Assembly: GCF_037154085.1 (NCBI RefSeq)
Contig: NZ_JBANRM010000002.1
Location: forward strand, 620,001 to 684,000
Reading direction: 5' to 3'
Length of the DNA stretch: 64,000 nt
DNA from: Andeanibacterium fulvum
GTDB taxonomy: Bacteria > Pseudomonadota > Alphaproteobacteria > Sphingomonadales > Sphingomonadaceae
Part shown: positions 17,800 through 26,795 of the stretch, piece by piece
Numbering within the stretch: position 1 is the first letter of the stretch
How the letters are laid out: the number at the start of each line of letters is the position of its first letter
Translations under genes and position numbers: made by a program
The notes under the pieces: model-generated
The model's database searches: none
Told to the model about the DNA's origin: nothing
Seen by the model: the letters and a program-made list of their open reading frames with translations, nothing else

Positions 17800-17971
17800 A
17801 TGTGCGGGTGAACGCGGTGCAGAGTTTTGGTTACTGCCGGGTAAACTGCACATTCACCCCAAATTGACCAGACCTCTAAGCCGTTTGCTGATCAATATTC
17901 ATCATTAATCCTTGGCGCTGCAAGGGCGCGGATTCGAGCCGCTTTCCCTCAGCGCTGCAGGGAAAAACCAT

Positions 17972-18280
17972 ATGGCCAGCGTGTCCATCGACGCTCCGAA
18001 CGAGGCAAGGCAGCTTATCGCCCAATGCCGCACTCGCGGTGGCGGGGTGCTGGAATTACCTGTGCTCGACATCTCCCCCATCGGTTGCATGATCGACCGT
18101 CGCGCATGGTCGATCCGCACGGATGACCGGGTGCTCATCAAGCTCGAAGGGCTCAGCTACCAGCCTGCCACCGTGGTGTGGGTGGAAGACGATCGCGCCG
18201 GGCTGATGTTCGAGCAGCTGCTGTACGAACCGATCCTGGCGCGGCTGCGCCAGTCGCTCCTCCCGCGCCGGAACGGCTGA
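17972..18280 (+). CDS. PilZ-like domain protein
   Basis: A 102-residue single-domain protein. The LDISPIGCMID stretch (~residue 32) matches the D-x-S-x-x-G half of the c-di-GMP-binding PilZ signature. The following strands (DDRVLIKLEGL, ATVVWVEDDRAGLMFEQLL) fit the PilZ barrel. The first half, RxxxR, is not clear (only CRTRGG lies at the right place), so nucleotide binding may be lost. ATG at 17972 is used rather than a TTG 60 bases upstream. It stands alone between dut and a shared terminator. Confidence 0.72.
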   Translation: MASVSIDAPNEARQLIAQCRTRGGGVLELPVLDISPIGCMIDRRAWSIRTDDRVLIKLEGLSYQPATVVWVEDDRAGLMFEQLLYEPILARLRQSLLPRRNG

Positions 18281-18319
18281 GGCGCGTTTCCCGCTCGGGC
18301 ACGAAAAAGGCGCGGCACA

Positions 18320-18352
18320 AAAAAGGCGGACCCCGCGGGGCCCGCCTTTCTT
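18320..18352. terminator. Bidirectional terminator-like hairpin
   Basis: AAAAGGCGGACCCCGCGGGGCCCGCCTTTC lies between the converging PilZ and DUF4136 genes. A-run on one side and T-run on the other allow it to serve both strands; the stem has one imperfect pair. Confidence 0.78.
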
Positions 18353-18385
18353 CTGTCCGTCAGCCTCGGGAAGAGGGCCGGGGAC

Positions 18386-19054
18386 TTACTTCTTCTTTTC
18401 GGGTGCGATGGTGATCCGCACTGTCTCGCCCGAATTGCCGGGGAAGTCCGTGAACATGGCTTCCACCAGATTGGGCACCAGATATTGCAGGCGGTTGGAG
18501 GCCGAGACGGCCTGTGCCTTGCCTTCGAACAGGCGCTGGCCATCGGCTGCGCGATCGATCTTGAGTTCGATACCGCTGGTATAGACGGTGTAGCTGTCCA
18601 CCGAGCGATCGTCGAAGAAGGGATCGTACCAGCCGAAGCCCCACATGCGGCTGCGGTAATAGGCGGAACGGCCGTAATAGCCGCGATAGCCGTACCAGGG
18701 GCTCCAGAACGGATCGCGGCTGAAGCTGCTGCCGGTCACCTTTTCCCGCCCCGTGTCGACGCCATAGTCGAAGCGCACGAGCAGCGAGGCGTTGTTGGGC
18801 GAGGCCAGTTCGTAACCCAGCTTCTGCATCTGGCCTTCCACCAGATGGGCATATTGCGAGAACTCCAGCCCGCCGGCGAGCTTGGGATCTTCCGCCACCA
18901 CGGCGAAGGTCTGGCCCTGCGGCGCGGGCAGCTGGCTCTGGAAGCGCGAAACATCGGCCTTGAAGCCCGAAGAGCAGGCAGCAAGCGCCGCCAGCAACAT
19001 AGGAACCACAAGCAGCTTGATCGCGCGACCGATCGAATTGTTCTGCATAGTCAT
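18386..19054 (-). CDS. DUF4136 lipoprotein
   Basis: A 222-residue exported lipoprotein. N-terminal hydrophobic stretch ending in the lipobox LAALAAC (~residue 26), then a two-lobed DUF4136 domain. The middle is rich in aromatic residues (FWSPWYGYRGYYGRSAYYRSR and WGFGWYDPFF), typical of the family. The C-terminus has VPNLVEAMFTDFPGNSGETVRI. Members sit in the outer or inner membrane and have no known activity. The gene has its own converging terminator and faces trpS across ~180 bases. Confidence 0.85.
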   Translation of the reverse strand: MTMQNNSIGRAIKLLVVPMLLAALAACSSGFKADVSRFQSQLPAPQGQTFAVVAEDPKLAGGLEFSQYAHLVEGQMQKLGYELASPNNASLLVRFDYGVDTGREKVTGSSFSRDPFWSPWYGYRGYYGRSAYYRSRMWGFGWYDPFFDDRSVDSYTVYTSGIELKIDRAADGQRLFEGKAQAVSASNRLQYLVPNLVEAMFTDFPGNSGETVRITIAPEKKK

Positions 19055-19168
19055 GTCAGGTCTCTCAAGGCGTGACCGGCAATTGGAGGGCGCCCTTTCC
19101 TTGCCGGGCAGATAGACTGCTTTGCTGACACTACCTTGCCTTTGAGCGGCTTAATAGCGGTTGAATGC

Positions 19169-19210
19169 AAACAGGCCCGCCGCTCCATCGGGAGAGGCGG
19201 GCCTGCGTTT
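19169..19210 (-). terminator. Terminator of trpS
   Basis: On the minus strand: CAGGCCCGCC, a loop, GGCGGGCCTG followed by TTT. It starts 24 bases after the trpS stop. The arms at 19171-19181 and 19196-19205 pair well. Confidence 0.75.
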
Positions 19211-19233
19211 ATGGCCTTGGCCGCGTGGCGGGA

Positions 19234-20256
19234 TCAGTGGTGGCTGCGCACCAGCCCCAGCGCGTCATAGGCGGCATCCAGAGTCGGCCCGGCAATGTCG
19301 CGCGCCTTGAGCGCGCCCTTGGCCAGGATTGCGTCCAGCGCCTCGCGATCCTGCTTCAGTTCCACGAAACGGCTGGTGATCTGTCCCAGTGTCTCCACCA
19401 GCAGATCGCCCAGTGCAGGCTTGAAGGCGCCGAAGCCCTTGCCCGCGAAATCGGCCAGCACCGCTTCGGGAGAAGTATTCGCCATGGTGGCATAGATACC
19501 CACCAGATTGGCGGCTTCGGGGCGGCCTTCCAGCCCTGCAACCTCGGAAGGCAGCGGTTCGGGATCGGTCTTGGCCTTCTTCACCTTCTGCATGATCGTG
19601 TCGGCATCGTCGGTCAGGTTGATGCGGCTCATGTCCGACGGGTCGGACTTGCTCATCTTCGACGTGCCGTCGCGCAGGCTCATGATCCGGGCCGCGTCGG
19701 GCGGGATGATCGGATCGGGCAGGGTGAAGACGGGCTTGTCCTCACTTGCGAAGTCGTTGTTGAACTTCTGGGCGATGTCGCGCGCCAGTTCCAGATGCTG
19801 CTTCTGGTCTTCGCCCACGGGCACGTGAGTCGCCTGATAGAGCAGCACGTCGGCCGCCTGCAGCACCGGATAGGTGAACAGGGCGATGCTGGCGCCTTCG
19901 CGGTTCTTGCCGGACTTGTCCTTGAACTGCGTCATGCGGTTCAACCAGCCCATGCGGGCGGTACCGTTCAGCAGCCATTGCAGCTCGGAATGGGCGGGCA
20001 CCTGGGCCTGATTGAACAGGACGGAACGATCGGGATCGATCCCGCAGGCGGTCAGCGCGGCGACCATTTCCAGCGTGGCGGAATGCAGCTCTTTCGGGCT
20101 GTGCGGCATGGAAATGGCGTGCAGGTCGGCCAGGAAGAACAGGCATTCGCTGCCTTCCTCCATCTCGTCCTGCATGCGCACCCAGTTGCGGATGGCGCCC
20201 AGATAATTGCCGAGGTGAAGCTGCCCGGTGGGCTGGATGCCGGATACGATACGCAT
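19234..20256 (-). CDS. trpS: Tryptophanyl-tRNA synthetase
   Basis: A 340-residue class I aminoacyl-tRNA synthetase that charges tRNA-Trp. The start at 20256 gives MRIVSGIQPTGQLHLGNYLGA, where HLGN is the HIGH-motif variant. The tryptophan-pocket segment and a KMSKS equivalent (SKMSKSDPSD, ~residue 196) follow, and the length fits. A 33-codon longer frame upstream has no family support. It lies downstream of murJ on the same strand, 233 bases away. Confidence 0.95.
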   Translation of the reverse strand: MRIVSGIQPTGQLHLGNYLGAIRNWVRMQDEMEEGSECLFFLADLHAISMPHSPKELHSATLEMVAALTACGIDPDRSVLFNQAQVPAHSELQWLLNGTARMGWLNRMTQFKDKSGKNREGASIALFTYPVLQAADVLLYQATHVPVGEDQKQHLELARDIAQKFNNDFASEDKPVFTLPDPIIPPDAARIMSLRDGTSKMSKSDPSDMSRINLTDDADTIMQKVKKAKTDPEPLPSEVAGLEGRPEAANLVGIYATMANTSPEAVLADFAGKGFGAFKPALGDLLVETLGQITSRFVELKQDREALDAILAKGALKARDIAGPTLDAAYDALGLVRSHH

Positions 20257-20489
20257 TGCTTTGGAACTTTCGAAAAACGAACTTCGGTGATGCCGTCTGC
20301 AGAATGCGGACGACAGGCATGAGAAATCAGTGCGCGGCGCGCGATGCTGCCTCACGCCATCGCCCGGACTCCTCTGGTGCCCCCCGGCCGATACGGGCCA
20401 TGATGCAAGAGCAGGATGGGATTCGTTCCATGGGGCGGGCGCATATCACACTTTGCGCATTGGGAAAGCCCGCGATCTTCGCGGATCTG

Positions 20490-22094
20490 TCAGTCCGTAT
20501 CGAGCGCGCTCTTGCCCGGACGGCGGCGGCGCAACTGCCGCAGGAGGTCCTTGTCGAGTGCGCCGACAACGTAAGCCACGGTGAAGAACACCGCCATGCC
20601 GAGGCCCACCAGCGCGGCAAGCGACCATGCGCGTTCGAACGCATTGCCCGCATAACGCTCCGTCATCAGCGGCATGACCGTATAGAGCGCGGCCGCCATT
20701 GCGCCTGTCGCGGCGATCTGGCGTGCGATCCGCCCGGCCAGCCTGCCGGTGAAGTGGAACCAGCCGCGACGGTGGAGGATGGTGTAGAGGATCACGCAGT
20801 TGAGCGTGGCCGAAGCCGCCGTGGCAGCCGCCAGCCCGACAATGCCGAAGCGCTGCACCACGTAGAGGTTCACTGCGATGTTGAACATCAGCGAGACCAG
20901 CGCGGAGAGCACCGGTGTGCGTGTATCCTCGCGCGCGAAGAAGCCGGGATTGAGAATTTTCACCACCACATAGGCGGGCAGGCCCGCCACCAGCGCCACC
21001 ACGATATTCGCCATGATCGCCCCGTCCGCCGGGGTGAACTTGCCGCCCACGAAGAAGGCCGTGACGAAGGCCGGGGCGCATACTGCCAGTGCGGCGGCGG
21101 CGGGCAGGGTGAGGAGAGTGCCCATCTCGAAGGCATTGGCCTGCAGGCGCTGCGCCTCGCTCGCATTGTCTTCGTGGATATGGCGCGAGAGCATGGGCAG
21201 GATCGCCGTGCCCAGCGCAATGCCCACGATCCCCAGCGGCATCTGGTTCAGCCGGTCCGCCAGCTTGAGCAGGGTCAGCGATCCCTGTTGCAGGCTGGTG
21301 GCGAAGAATGTGTCGACGAACTGGCTGATCTGGTAGATGCCCGCGCCGAATGTGGCAGGCAGGATCAGCGCGCCCAGCCGTTTCACTTCGGGCGTGATCT
21401 TCGGAAAGGTGACTTTCAGCCGCACGCCCGCCCGGCGTGTTTCCCAGGCGAGATAGAGCAGTTGCAGCAGGCCCGCGACGGAAACGCCGACAGCCAGCGC
21501 GGTGGCCACGGTGATGTCCGTTCCGCCCCGTTCGCGCAGATACCAGCCGACACCCAGCGAGGAGATCAGGGCGATGTTCAGCAGCACCGGCGCCGCCGCG
21601 CCCGGCGCGAATTTCGCGCGTGCATTGAGCAGGCCCGACAGCATGGCGACCAGGCTGATGAGGCCCAGATAGGGGAAGGTGATCCGGCTGAGCGTGACGG
21701 CCAGCTCATATTTGCCCGGCACGCTCTGGAACTCGCTGGCGAGAAGCCACACGATGCCCGGCATGGCGACCATGGCCAGCGCGCTGAACGCGACCAGTAC
21801 CCAGACGAAGACGGAGAGCACGTCGTCGGCGAATTTTTCCGCCGCTTCCTCGCTCCCCGGAACGCCGCCCGCGCCGTGCAGCGCGCGCGAATAGAGCGGC
21901 ACGAAGGCGACCGAGAAGGCGCCTTCGGCAAACAGCCGCCGGAAGGTGTTGGGCAGGGTGAAGGCCAGCTGGAACGCGTCCGCTGCCAGCCCTGCGCCAA
22001 GGACGCGGGCCAGCAGCATGTCGCGCATGAAGCCGAATATGCGGCTGACGGCGGTCAGTCCGCCGATCGTGCCGACATTGCGAACGAGGCTCAT
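20490..22094 (-). CDS. murJ: Lipid II flippase MurJ
   Basis: A 534-residue, 14-helix MOP-superfamily transporter that flips lipid II for peptidoglycan assembly. Starts MSLVRNVGTIGGLTAVSRIFGFMRDMLLAR, the typical first helix with its essential Arg residues. It also has GLLNARAKFAPGAAAPVLLN, LILPATFGAGIYQISQFVDT and ILNPGFFAREDTRTPV, all characteristic of MurJ/MviN. It follows secB on the same strand by 37 bases, so co-transcription is likely. Confidence 0.95.
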   Translation of the reverse strand: MSLVRNVGTIGGLTAVSRIFGFMRDMLLARVLGAGLAADAFQLAFTLPNTFRRLFAEGAFSVAFVPLYSRALHGAGGVPGSEEAAEKFADDVLSVFVWVLVAFSALAMVAMPGIVWLLASEFQSVPGKYELAVTLSRITFPYLGLISLVAMLSGLLNARAKFAPGAAAPVLLNIALISSLGVGWYLRERGGTDITVATALAVGVSVAGLLQLLYLAWETRRAGVRLKVTFPKITPEVKRLGALILPATFGAGIYQISQFVDTFFATSLQQGSLTLLKLADRLNQMPLGIVGIALGTAILPMLSRHIHEDNASEAQRLQANAFEMGTLLTLPAAAALAVCAPAFVTAFFVGGKFTPADGAIMANIVVALVAGLPAYVVVKILNPGFFAREDTRTPVLSALVSLMFNIAVNLYVVQRFGIVGLAAATAASATLNCVILYTILHRRGWFHFTGRLAGRIARQIAATGAMAAALYTVMPLMTERYAGNAFERAWSLAALVGLGMAVFFTVAYVVGALDKDLLRQLRRRRPGKSALDTD

Positions 22095-22131
22095 CGCCTG
22101 CGCCCTGCCTGCCTAAGCTGCCCGCCTGCCG

Positions 22132-22647
22132 TCAGGCGTTGCCGGTGGCCGCATCCTGGCCCTGGTCGAGCCGCTGCTGCAGCTGCTGCGCGTAGAGGCC
22201 GTGGAAGTCGATCGGATCGAGCAGCAGCGGGGCAAAGCCCGCATCGCGGGTGGCATCGGCCAGCACGCGGCGCGCGAAGGGGAACAGGATGCGCGGGCCT
22301 TCGGCATAGAGGAAGGCGTGCGCCTGGTCTTCCGGCATGTTGCGCAGGCCGATCAGGCCGCAATAGGCCAGTTCCACCACATAGCTGACGCCCTGCGAGG
22401 TCTTGGCCGTGGCGCCGATCTTCAGTTCGATCTCGTGCACTTCGGGATTCACCTGGCGGGTGCCGATGTTGAACTGCACGTCCAGCTCGGGCTGTTCGGT
22501 CCACTGGAAGCTATCCGGCGCGCGCGGATTTTCGACCGAGAGGTCCTTCACATATTGCGACAGCAGCCCGGCCACGGGCTGAGTGTCCGCGCCATTGGCA
22601 CCGGCATTGGAGTCGAGGTTGGTCAGCACGTCGCCTTCATCGGCCAT
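22132..22647 (-). CDS. secB: Protein-export chaperone SecB
   Basis: A 171-residue cytosolic tetrameric chaperone that keeps preproteins unfolded and hands them to SecA. The core LSQYVKDLSVENPRAP and the C-terminal GPRILFPFARRVLADATRDAGFAPLLLDPIDF are SecB hallmarks. Start (MADEGDVLTN) and length match alphaproteobacterial members. It diverges from the Tim44-like gene across 272 bases, which contain both promoters and no further gene. Confidence 0.96.
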   Translation of the reverse strand: MADEGDVLTNLDSNAGANGADTQPVAGLLSQYVKDLSVENPRAPDSFQWTEQPELDVQFNIGTRQVNPEVHEIELKIGATAKTSQGVSYVVELAYCGLIGLRNMPEDQAHAFLYAEGPRILFPFARRVLADATRDAGFAPLLLDPIDFHGLYAQQLQQRLDQGQDAATGNA

Positions 22648-22919
22648 GATCTTCGCTTTCTTTAAGGAATCCGCTCAGTTCCACCGCGCGATGGCGGTGC
22701 CCGGCCGCGCGGTTAGCACCTGGAATGCCGCCTCGCAACGCCCGCGCGGTGGCTGCGTGGCGGAATGGGCGGAGTCTCATTGCTGCCACAGGCGGGAGAC
22801 GGCAATTTCGGTCCACCTGTTGTTCATTTGTAATATGTACCTATTTCAGGCAGGATTGCAGAATTGCGGTGCTGCGTAAGCGTGCCGCCCTTGTTACACC
22901 GGTTTCGAGCCCGAGATTC

Positions 22920-23585
22920 ATGATTTACGAAATTGTCATTCTGGCCGCGATCGCCGCCTTTCTGGGCCTGAGGCTCTATTCCGTGCTCGGCCGCCGGGCG
23001 GAGCATGAGGAAGAACCCGTGCCCACGCGGTTCGACCAGCCGGAAGGGCAGAAGGGCCTGCCGCGCCGTTCGCCGCCGGCCGCCCAGCCTGCCCAGCAGC
23101 CCGTGCGCCAGCGCGAATTCGGCCTTTATCCGCCCGCGCTCGATCAGGGCCTGCGCGCTATCGTGGCGGCGGATCGCCAGTTCGACCTGCCTTCGTTCCT
23201 CGAAGGGGCGAAGATGGCCTATGGCATGATCCTCGAAGCCTTCTGGCGCGGTGACAGGGAAACCCTGCGCAGCCTGTGCGATTCCGACGTGTATGAGCAG
23301 TTCGGCGCCGCCATCGATGCGCGCGAAGCTGCGGGCGAAACGCTCGACAACCGGCTGGTCCGGATCGAGGAAGTGGAAATCCGCTCTGCGTCGCTCGACG
23401 GGCGCATGGCTCGCATAGTGGTGGGCTTTGCGGCCGATATCGCCGCGGTTACGCGCGACAAGGACGGTAACGTCGTCGCCGGTTCGCTGCACGATGCGGT
23501 GGAAAGCCGCGACGTGTGGACCTTCATGCGTGACGTGACTTCCCCTGCGCCGGACTGGCTGCTCGACGAAACCGACGAAGGCTGA
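22920..23585 (+). CDS. Tim44/TimA-family membrane-associated protein
   Basis: A 221-residue protein. A single N-terminal helix (MIYEIVILAAIAAFLGLRLYSVLG) is followed by a Pro/Arg/Gln-rich linker and a C-terminal Tim44-like domain. That domain has FLEGAKMAYGMILEAFWRGD and later DVWTFMRD(V)TSPAPDW. Tim44-like proteins associate with membranes and, in mitochondria, with protein import; the alphaproteobacterial TimA role is poorly known. Its place next to secB fits an export-related job. ATG at 22920 is preferred to a 65-codon upstream extension through AT-rich, non-coding sequence. It precedes mltA by 8 bases. Confidence 0.88.
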   Translation: MIYEIVILAAIAAFLGLRLYSVLGRRAEHEEEPVPTRFDQPEGQKGLPRRSPPAAQPAQQPVRQREFGLYPPALDQGLRAIVAADRQFDLPSFLEGAKMAYGMILEAFWRGDRETLRSLCDSDVYEQFGAAIDAREAAGETLDNRLVRIEEVEIRSASLDGRMARIVVGFAADIAAVTRDKDGNVVAGSLHDAVESRDVWTFMRDVTSPAPDWLLDETDEG

Positions 23586-23593
23586 GGGTTCCC

Positions 23594-24808
23594 ATGGCCG
23601 TAAGCATGCGCGGGCTCGGATCGCTCGCCGCGCTGGCCTTGCTCTCGGCCTGCGGGCAAATCATCCCACAAGTGGCAGGGCCGGGCACAACGCCTGCGCC
23701 CCGGCCGATTCCCGTGCCAACGCCCACCCCTGCCACCGCGCTCGTCGCGGGGCTCGCACCGGGCAAGGGCGTGGGCGCGCTCAACCTTGCGCGCTACGAT
23801 GCGGGCGATGCGCTGGCCTCTTTCGTGGAAAGCTGCCCGCGCCTGACCGCGCGCGAGGATGCCAGCGGGCTGACCCGCAAGGATGACTGGCGCCCCGCCT
23901 GCCAGGCCGCGACCGGGTGGGACCGCAACGATGCGGCCCGTTTCTTCGCCACCTATTTCGAAACCGCCGTGGTGGGCGATGGGAAGGCCTTCGCCACCGG
24001 CTATTACGAGCCGGAAATCGCCGGGGTGCGCACGCGCCAGTCCGGCTATGACGTGCCCGTCTATGCCCTGCCGCCAGACCTGACGCGCGGCTGGTATGAC
24101 GACCTGCCTGCGGCCGAACGCACCGGCCAGCCGCCGCTCGGCCGTTTCGACGAACAGGGCCGCTTCGTCCCCTATTACGAACGGGCGGAGATCGAACAGG
24201 GCGCTCTGGCGGGCAAGGGGCTGGAAATCGCCTGGGCAGCCGATCCGGTGGAATTCTTCTTCCTGCAGATCCAGGGCTCCGGCCGCTTGCGCGGGCCTGA
24301 CGGCACGGTGACGCGGATCGGCTATGCCGGGCAGAACGGGCGCGAATATGCGGGCATAGGCTCGCTGATGCGCGAACGCGGGCTGATCGGCAGCGGGCCG
24401 GGACAATATTCCGGATCTATGCAGGGTATCATGCAATATTTGCGTGAACATCCTGAAGATGGCCGCGCCCTGATGCGCGAGAACAAGAGCTGGGTGTTCT
24501 TCCGCGAACTGACCGGAGATGGCCCCATCGGCGCTTTGAGCGTGCCGGTGCGCCCGCAAAGCTCCGTTGCGGCCGATCCCAAATTCGTGCCGCTGGGCGC
24601 GCCTGTGTTCCTCGATGTCGACAACCCGCTCGCCAGCGGGCTGTGGATCGCACAGGATACCGGCGGCGCGATCAAGGGCGCCAATCGCTTCGATACTTTC
24701 TGGGGTGCGGGCGAGGAAGCGCGGCAGGTGGCGGGCGGCATGTCCACTCGCGGGCAGGCCGTGCTGTTGTTGCCCAAGGGCACCTTGCGCCGCCTGGGCG
24801 CGGAATAG
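23594..24808 (+). CDS. mltA: Membrane-bound lytic murein transglycosylase A
   Basis: A 404-residue lipoprotein that cleaves peptidoglycan to 1,6-anhydro-muropeptides. The signal ends in the lipobox LALLSAC (~residue 20), followed by a Pro/Thr linker. The MltA double-psi barrel segments FVESCPRL, TGYYEPEIAGVR and QIQGSGRLR follow. The 3D domain bears the catalytic Asp region AQDTGGAIKGANRFD (~residue 355). Order and spacing match the family. It is the second gene of a Tim44-like - mltA - Smr run. Confidence 0.94.
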   Translation: MAVSMRGLGSLAALALLSACGQIIPQVAGPGTTPAPRPIPVPTPTPATALVAGLAPGKGVGALNLARYDAGDALASFVESCPRLTAREDASGLTRKDDWRPACQAATGWDRNDAARFFATYFETAVVGDGKAFATGYYEPEIAGVRTRQSGYDVPVYALPPDLTRGWYDDLPAAERTGQPPLGRFDEQGRFVPYYERAEIEQGALAGKGLEIAWAADPVEFFFLQIQGSGRLRGPDGTVTRIGYAGQNGREYAGIGSLMRERGLIGSGPGQYSGSMQGIMQYLREHPEDGRALMRENKSWVFFRELTGDGPIGALSVPVRPQSSVAADPKFVPLGAPVFLDVDNPLASGLWIAQDTGGAIKGANRFDTFWGAGEEARQVAGGMSTRGQAVLLLPKGTLRRLGAE

Positions 24809-24818
24809 GCAGGCGGCC

Positions 24819-25412
24819 ATGCGCACGCCGCGCGGGCTTTCGCCCGAGGAAAAGACCCTGTGGCAGCGTGTGGCCAGCACCGTTAAGCCGCTTCACCCCA
24901 AACCGCTCCGCACTGGGCAGGGGGACCAGTCGCAGACTGGCGAAGCGGCACTATCGGCAGTCGTTCGGCAGCCTCCCAGACCGCAGCCCAAGGCGATCAA
25001 GGGCCGCGTTCCCCCGCCATTGCCGCCCAAGGCTGCTCCGGCGCCGCGCCAGACGCTGCACGATCGTCACGGCCTCGATTCAAGCTGGGAGCGCAAGCTG
25101 AAGGGCGCGCGGATCGATCCCGATTTCACGCTCGACCTGCACGGCCACACGCTGGACGAGGCGCATGTCCGCCTCGACCGGGGCCTCTCGCAGGCAAAGG
25201 CCATGGGCGCACGGCTGGTACTGGTCGTTACCGGCAAGCACCGTCCGGTGGAACATGCCGACCGGGGCGAGCGGCGCGGGGCCATCCGTGCCAAGATCCT
25301 CGACTGGCTCGCCGCCGGGCCGCATGGCGCGGACATCGCGGCCGTGCGCGCCGCACACAGGCGCCATGGCGGGGACGGGGCGGTCTATATCGTGCTCAGG
25401 CGCGGGCGCTGA
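24819..25412 (+). CDS. Smr/MutS2-domain protein
   Basis: A 197-residue protein. A basic, Pro-rich N-terminal half is followed by an Smr domain (from ~residue 100) with LDLHGHTLDEAHVRL, VLVVTGKH and AHRRHGGDGAVYIVLRR. Smr domains bind branched or nicked nucleic acids, and some are endonucleases. The usual TGKGxxxS loop is TGKHRPVEH here. ATG at 24819 is ten bases after mltA; the longer frame overlaps mltA and is a shadow. The mltA-Smr pairing is frequent in alphaproteobacteria. Confidence 0.88.
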   Translation: MRTPRGLSPEEKTLWQRVASTVKPLHPKPLRTGQGDQSQTGEAALSAVVRQPPRPQPKAIKGRVPPPLPPKAAPAPRQTLHDRHGLDSSWERKLKGARIDPDFTLDLHGHTLDEAHVRLDRGLSQAKAMGARLVLVVTGKHRPVEHADRGERRGAIRAKILDWLAAGPHGADIAAVRAAHRRHGGDGAVYIVLRRGR

Positions 25413-25452
25413 AGGTATCCGTCTGAAGCGCATTGCGGGATATCCGCCTTGG

Positions 25453-26208
25453 CTAATCCTCGCGATCTCCGCCCTCTCGTTCGCCCTCTCTCTCACCTTC
25501 CGGTTTGCCTTGGGCACTGCGATGGCAGCGCGCGCAATTCTCGATGTTGCGGATGCCTTCTTCGGCATGTTCGGCAATCATCCGCTCCGGTTGGTGTTCG
25601 TGACAGCCGTAGCAGGTGTAGCGATTGAACTGGTTGCCGATGTGGCAGGTCGTGCAGGCGACGTTGTGATGGGCATCCAGTTTGAAATAGCGATCATGGG
25701 CGAAGCTGGCCGGGGCCCAGCCCTTTGTCGTGTGGCATTGCGCGCACCCGCTGGTGAAGCTCTGGTGCAGGCCGTCCGTCGGCTTTGCGTGACATGACGC
25801 GCATTGTTCCGCAACGGCGGGTTTGAGTAGGTCATGCGCGAAGGCCTGGGGTTTGCTTTGCGTCAGCAGCGCAGCCGCATGATCCGTGTGACATGCCATG
25901 CAATTGGCATCCTGCAATTGCGCATGGAACGCGACCTTCGGGGTCTCGTGGCGAATCGGTTGGCCCTTGGTCGTCCTGACGCCGATCTCGGCAGGGACGT
26001 GGCAGGTGACGCACCGGTCCGCCGAAGCGCCGCGCAGGGGCGCATGGCAGGCAAAGCAATTCTGCTCCAACTCCGCATGGGCCGGCATGAGCGGGCCGGG
26101 CGCGATCATCTGGTGGGGATAGACGAACAGCAGAACGAGCAGCACCGCAAGTGCGGCGGCTATTCCCGCAAGCAGGATGCGTCCTGCAGGGCGGCCGGGA
26201 TTTGTCAT
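25453..26208 (-). CDS. Membrane-anchored octahaem cytochrome c (cytochrome c3-like)
   Basis: A 251-residue protein. An uncleaved N-terminal anchor (~residues 10-32) is followed by eight CxxCH haem sites in the periplasm: CFACH, CVTCH, CMACH, CASCH, CAQCH, CTTCH, CYGCH and CARCH. Many additional His residues could serve as distal ligands. The C-terminal tail is highly charged (Glu/Arg/Gly). The family resembles cytochrome c3/c7-like electron carriers; no enzymatic domain is seen. ATG at 26208 overlaps the previous gene's stop (ATGA) and lets translation couple. It is the third gene of a haem operon. Confidence 0.85.
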   Translation of the reverse strand: MTNPGRPAGRILLAGIAAALAVLLVLLFVYPHQMIAPGPLMPAHAELEQNCFACHAPLRGASADRCVTCHVPAEIGVRTTKGQPIRHETPKVAFHAQLQDANCMACHTDHAAALLTQSKPQAFAHDLLKPAVAEQCASCHAKPTDGLHQSFTSGCAQCHTTKGWAPASFAHDRYFKLDAHHNVACTTCHIGNQFNRYTCYGCHEHQPERMIAEHAEEGIRNIENCARCHRSAQGKPEGEREGEREGGDRED

Positions 26209-26795
26209 CTCCAGTTCCAGAACAGAAAGATGGCGATGATGTGCGCCAGTGCCAGCCCGGCAAAGGCCAGAGTGATCGGAACATGGATCACTCGCCACTG
26301 CTTGATGAGATCCATTGTCCTGCTGTCGAAATGGATGCGCTCGGCGATCTCGTCAGCAGACAGGCCTGCATCGGTCAGCGCCCGTCGCCGGTTGGCGAGG
26401 CGCTTCTGCGCGCGGCCAAGCAGATATCTGCCGGTGAGCCCACTGGCCACGTTGATGACCATCGCCGCTACGGCCAGCCAGCCGAGCCAGGCATTGAAAT
26501 GAATGCCGGCATGGACGAGCACCAGCAGCGATCCCAGCCATGCCAGCACCTGATGCTCCTTCAGCAGCTTGGGCGGCTTTCCCCAGGATATGATCTTGTG
26601 CTTGCGCAGGGAATATCTGCCCGAAAGCAGGATCAGGATCGTTCCCGGGATGCCCAGATAGCGCCCGATCCACACGGCATCGGCCAAGTGAAGCAAGGCA
26701 TCGAGCAGCAGGGCCGCGCCTGCCAGGGCGAGCAGGGCCGCATAGAATGGCAGGACATCGCGGCCCATCAGGCTTTGATATCTGCCCGAGGGCAT
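26205..26795 (-). CDS. Four-helix membrane protein, possible diheme b-type cytochrome
   Basis: A 196-residue integral membrane protein between cytochrome b561 and the octahaem cytochrome. Start at 26795 (MPSGRYQSLMG) from a TGATG stop-start overlap; the longer frame is the shadow of b561. Helices lie around FYAALLALAGAALLLDALLH, EHQVLAWLGSLLVLVHAGIH, LAVAAMVINVASGLTGRYLL, and VIHVPITLAFAGLALAHIIA. The helix-embedded His residues (HQVL, LVHAGIH, VIHVP, LAHII) are placed as two bis-His haem pairs would be. This is inference; the protein shows no named family signature I recognise with certainty. Confidence 0.65.
   Translation of the reverse strand: MPSGRYQSLMGRDVLPFYAALLALAGAALLLDALLHLADAVWIGRYLGIPGTILILLSGRYSLRKHKIISWGKPPKLLKEHQVLAWLGSLLVLVHAGIHFNAWLGWLAVAAMVINVASGLTGRYLLGRAQKRLANRRRALTDAGLSADEIAERIHFDSRTMDLIKQWRVIHVPITLAFAGLALAHIIAIFLFWNWR

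Noticed and set aside
17912..17971. TTG-started extension of the PilZ-like protein
   Set aside because: The extra 20 residues do not fit the domain and ATG at 17972 is available.
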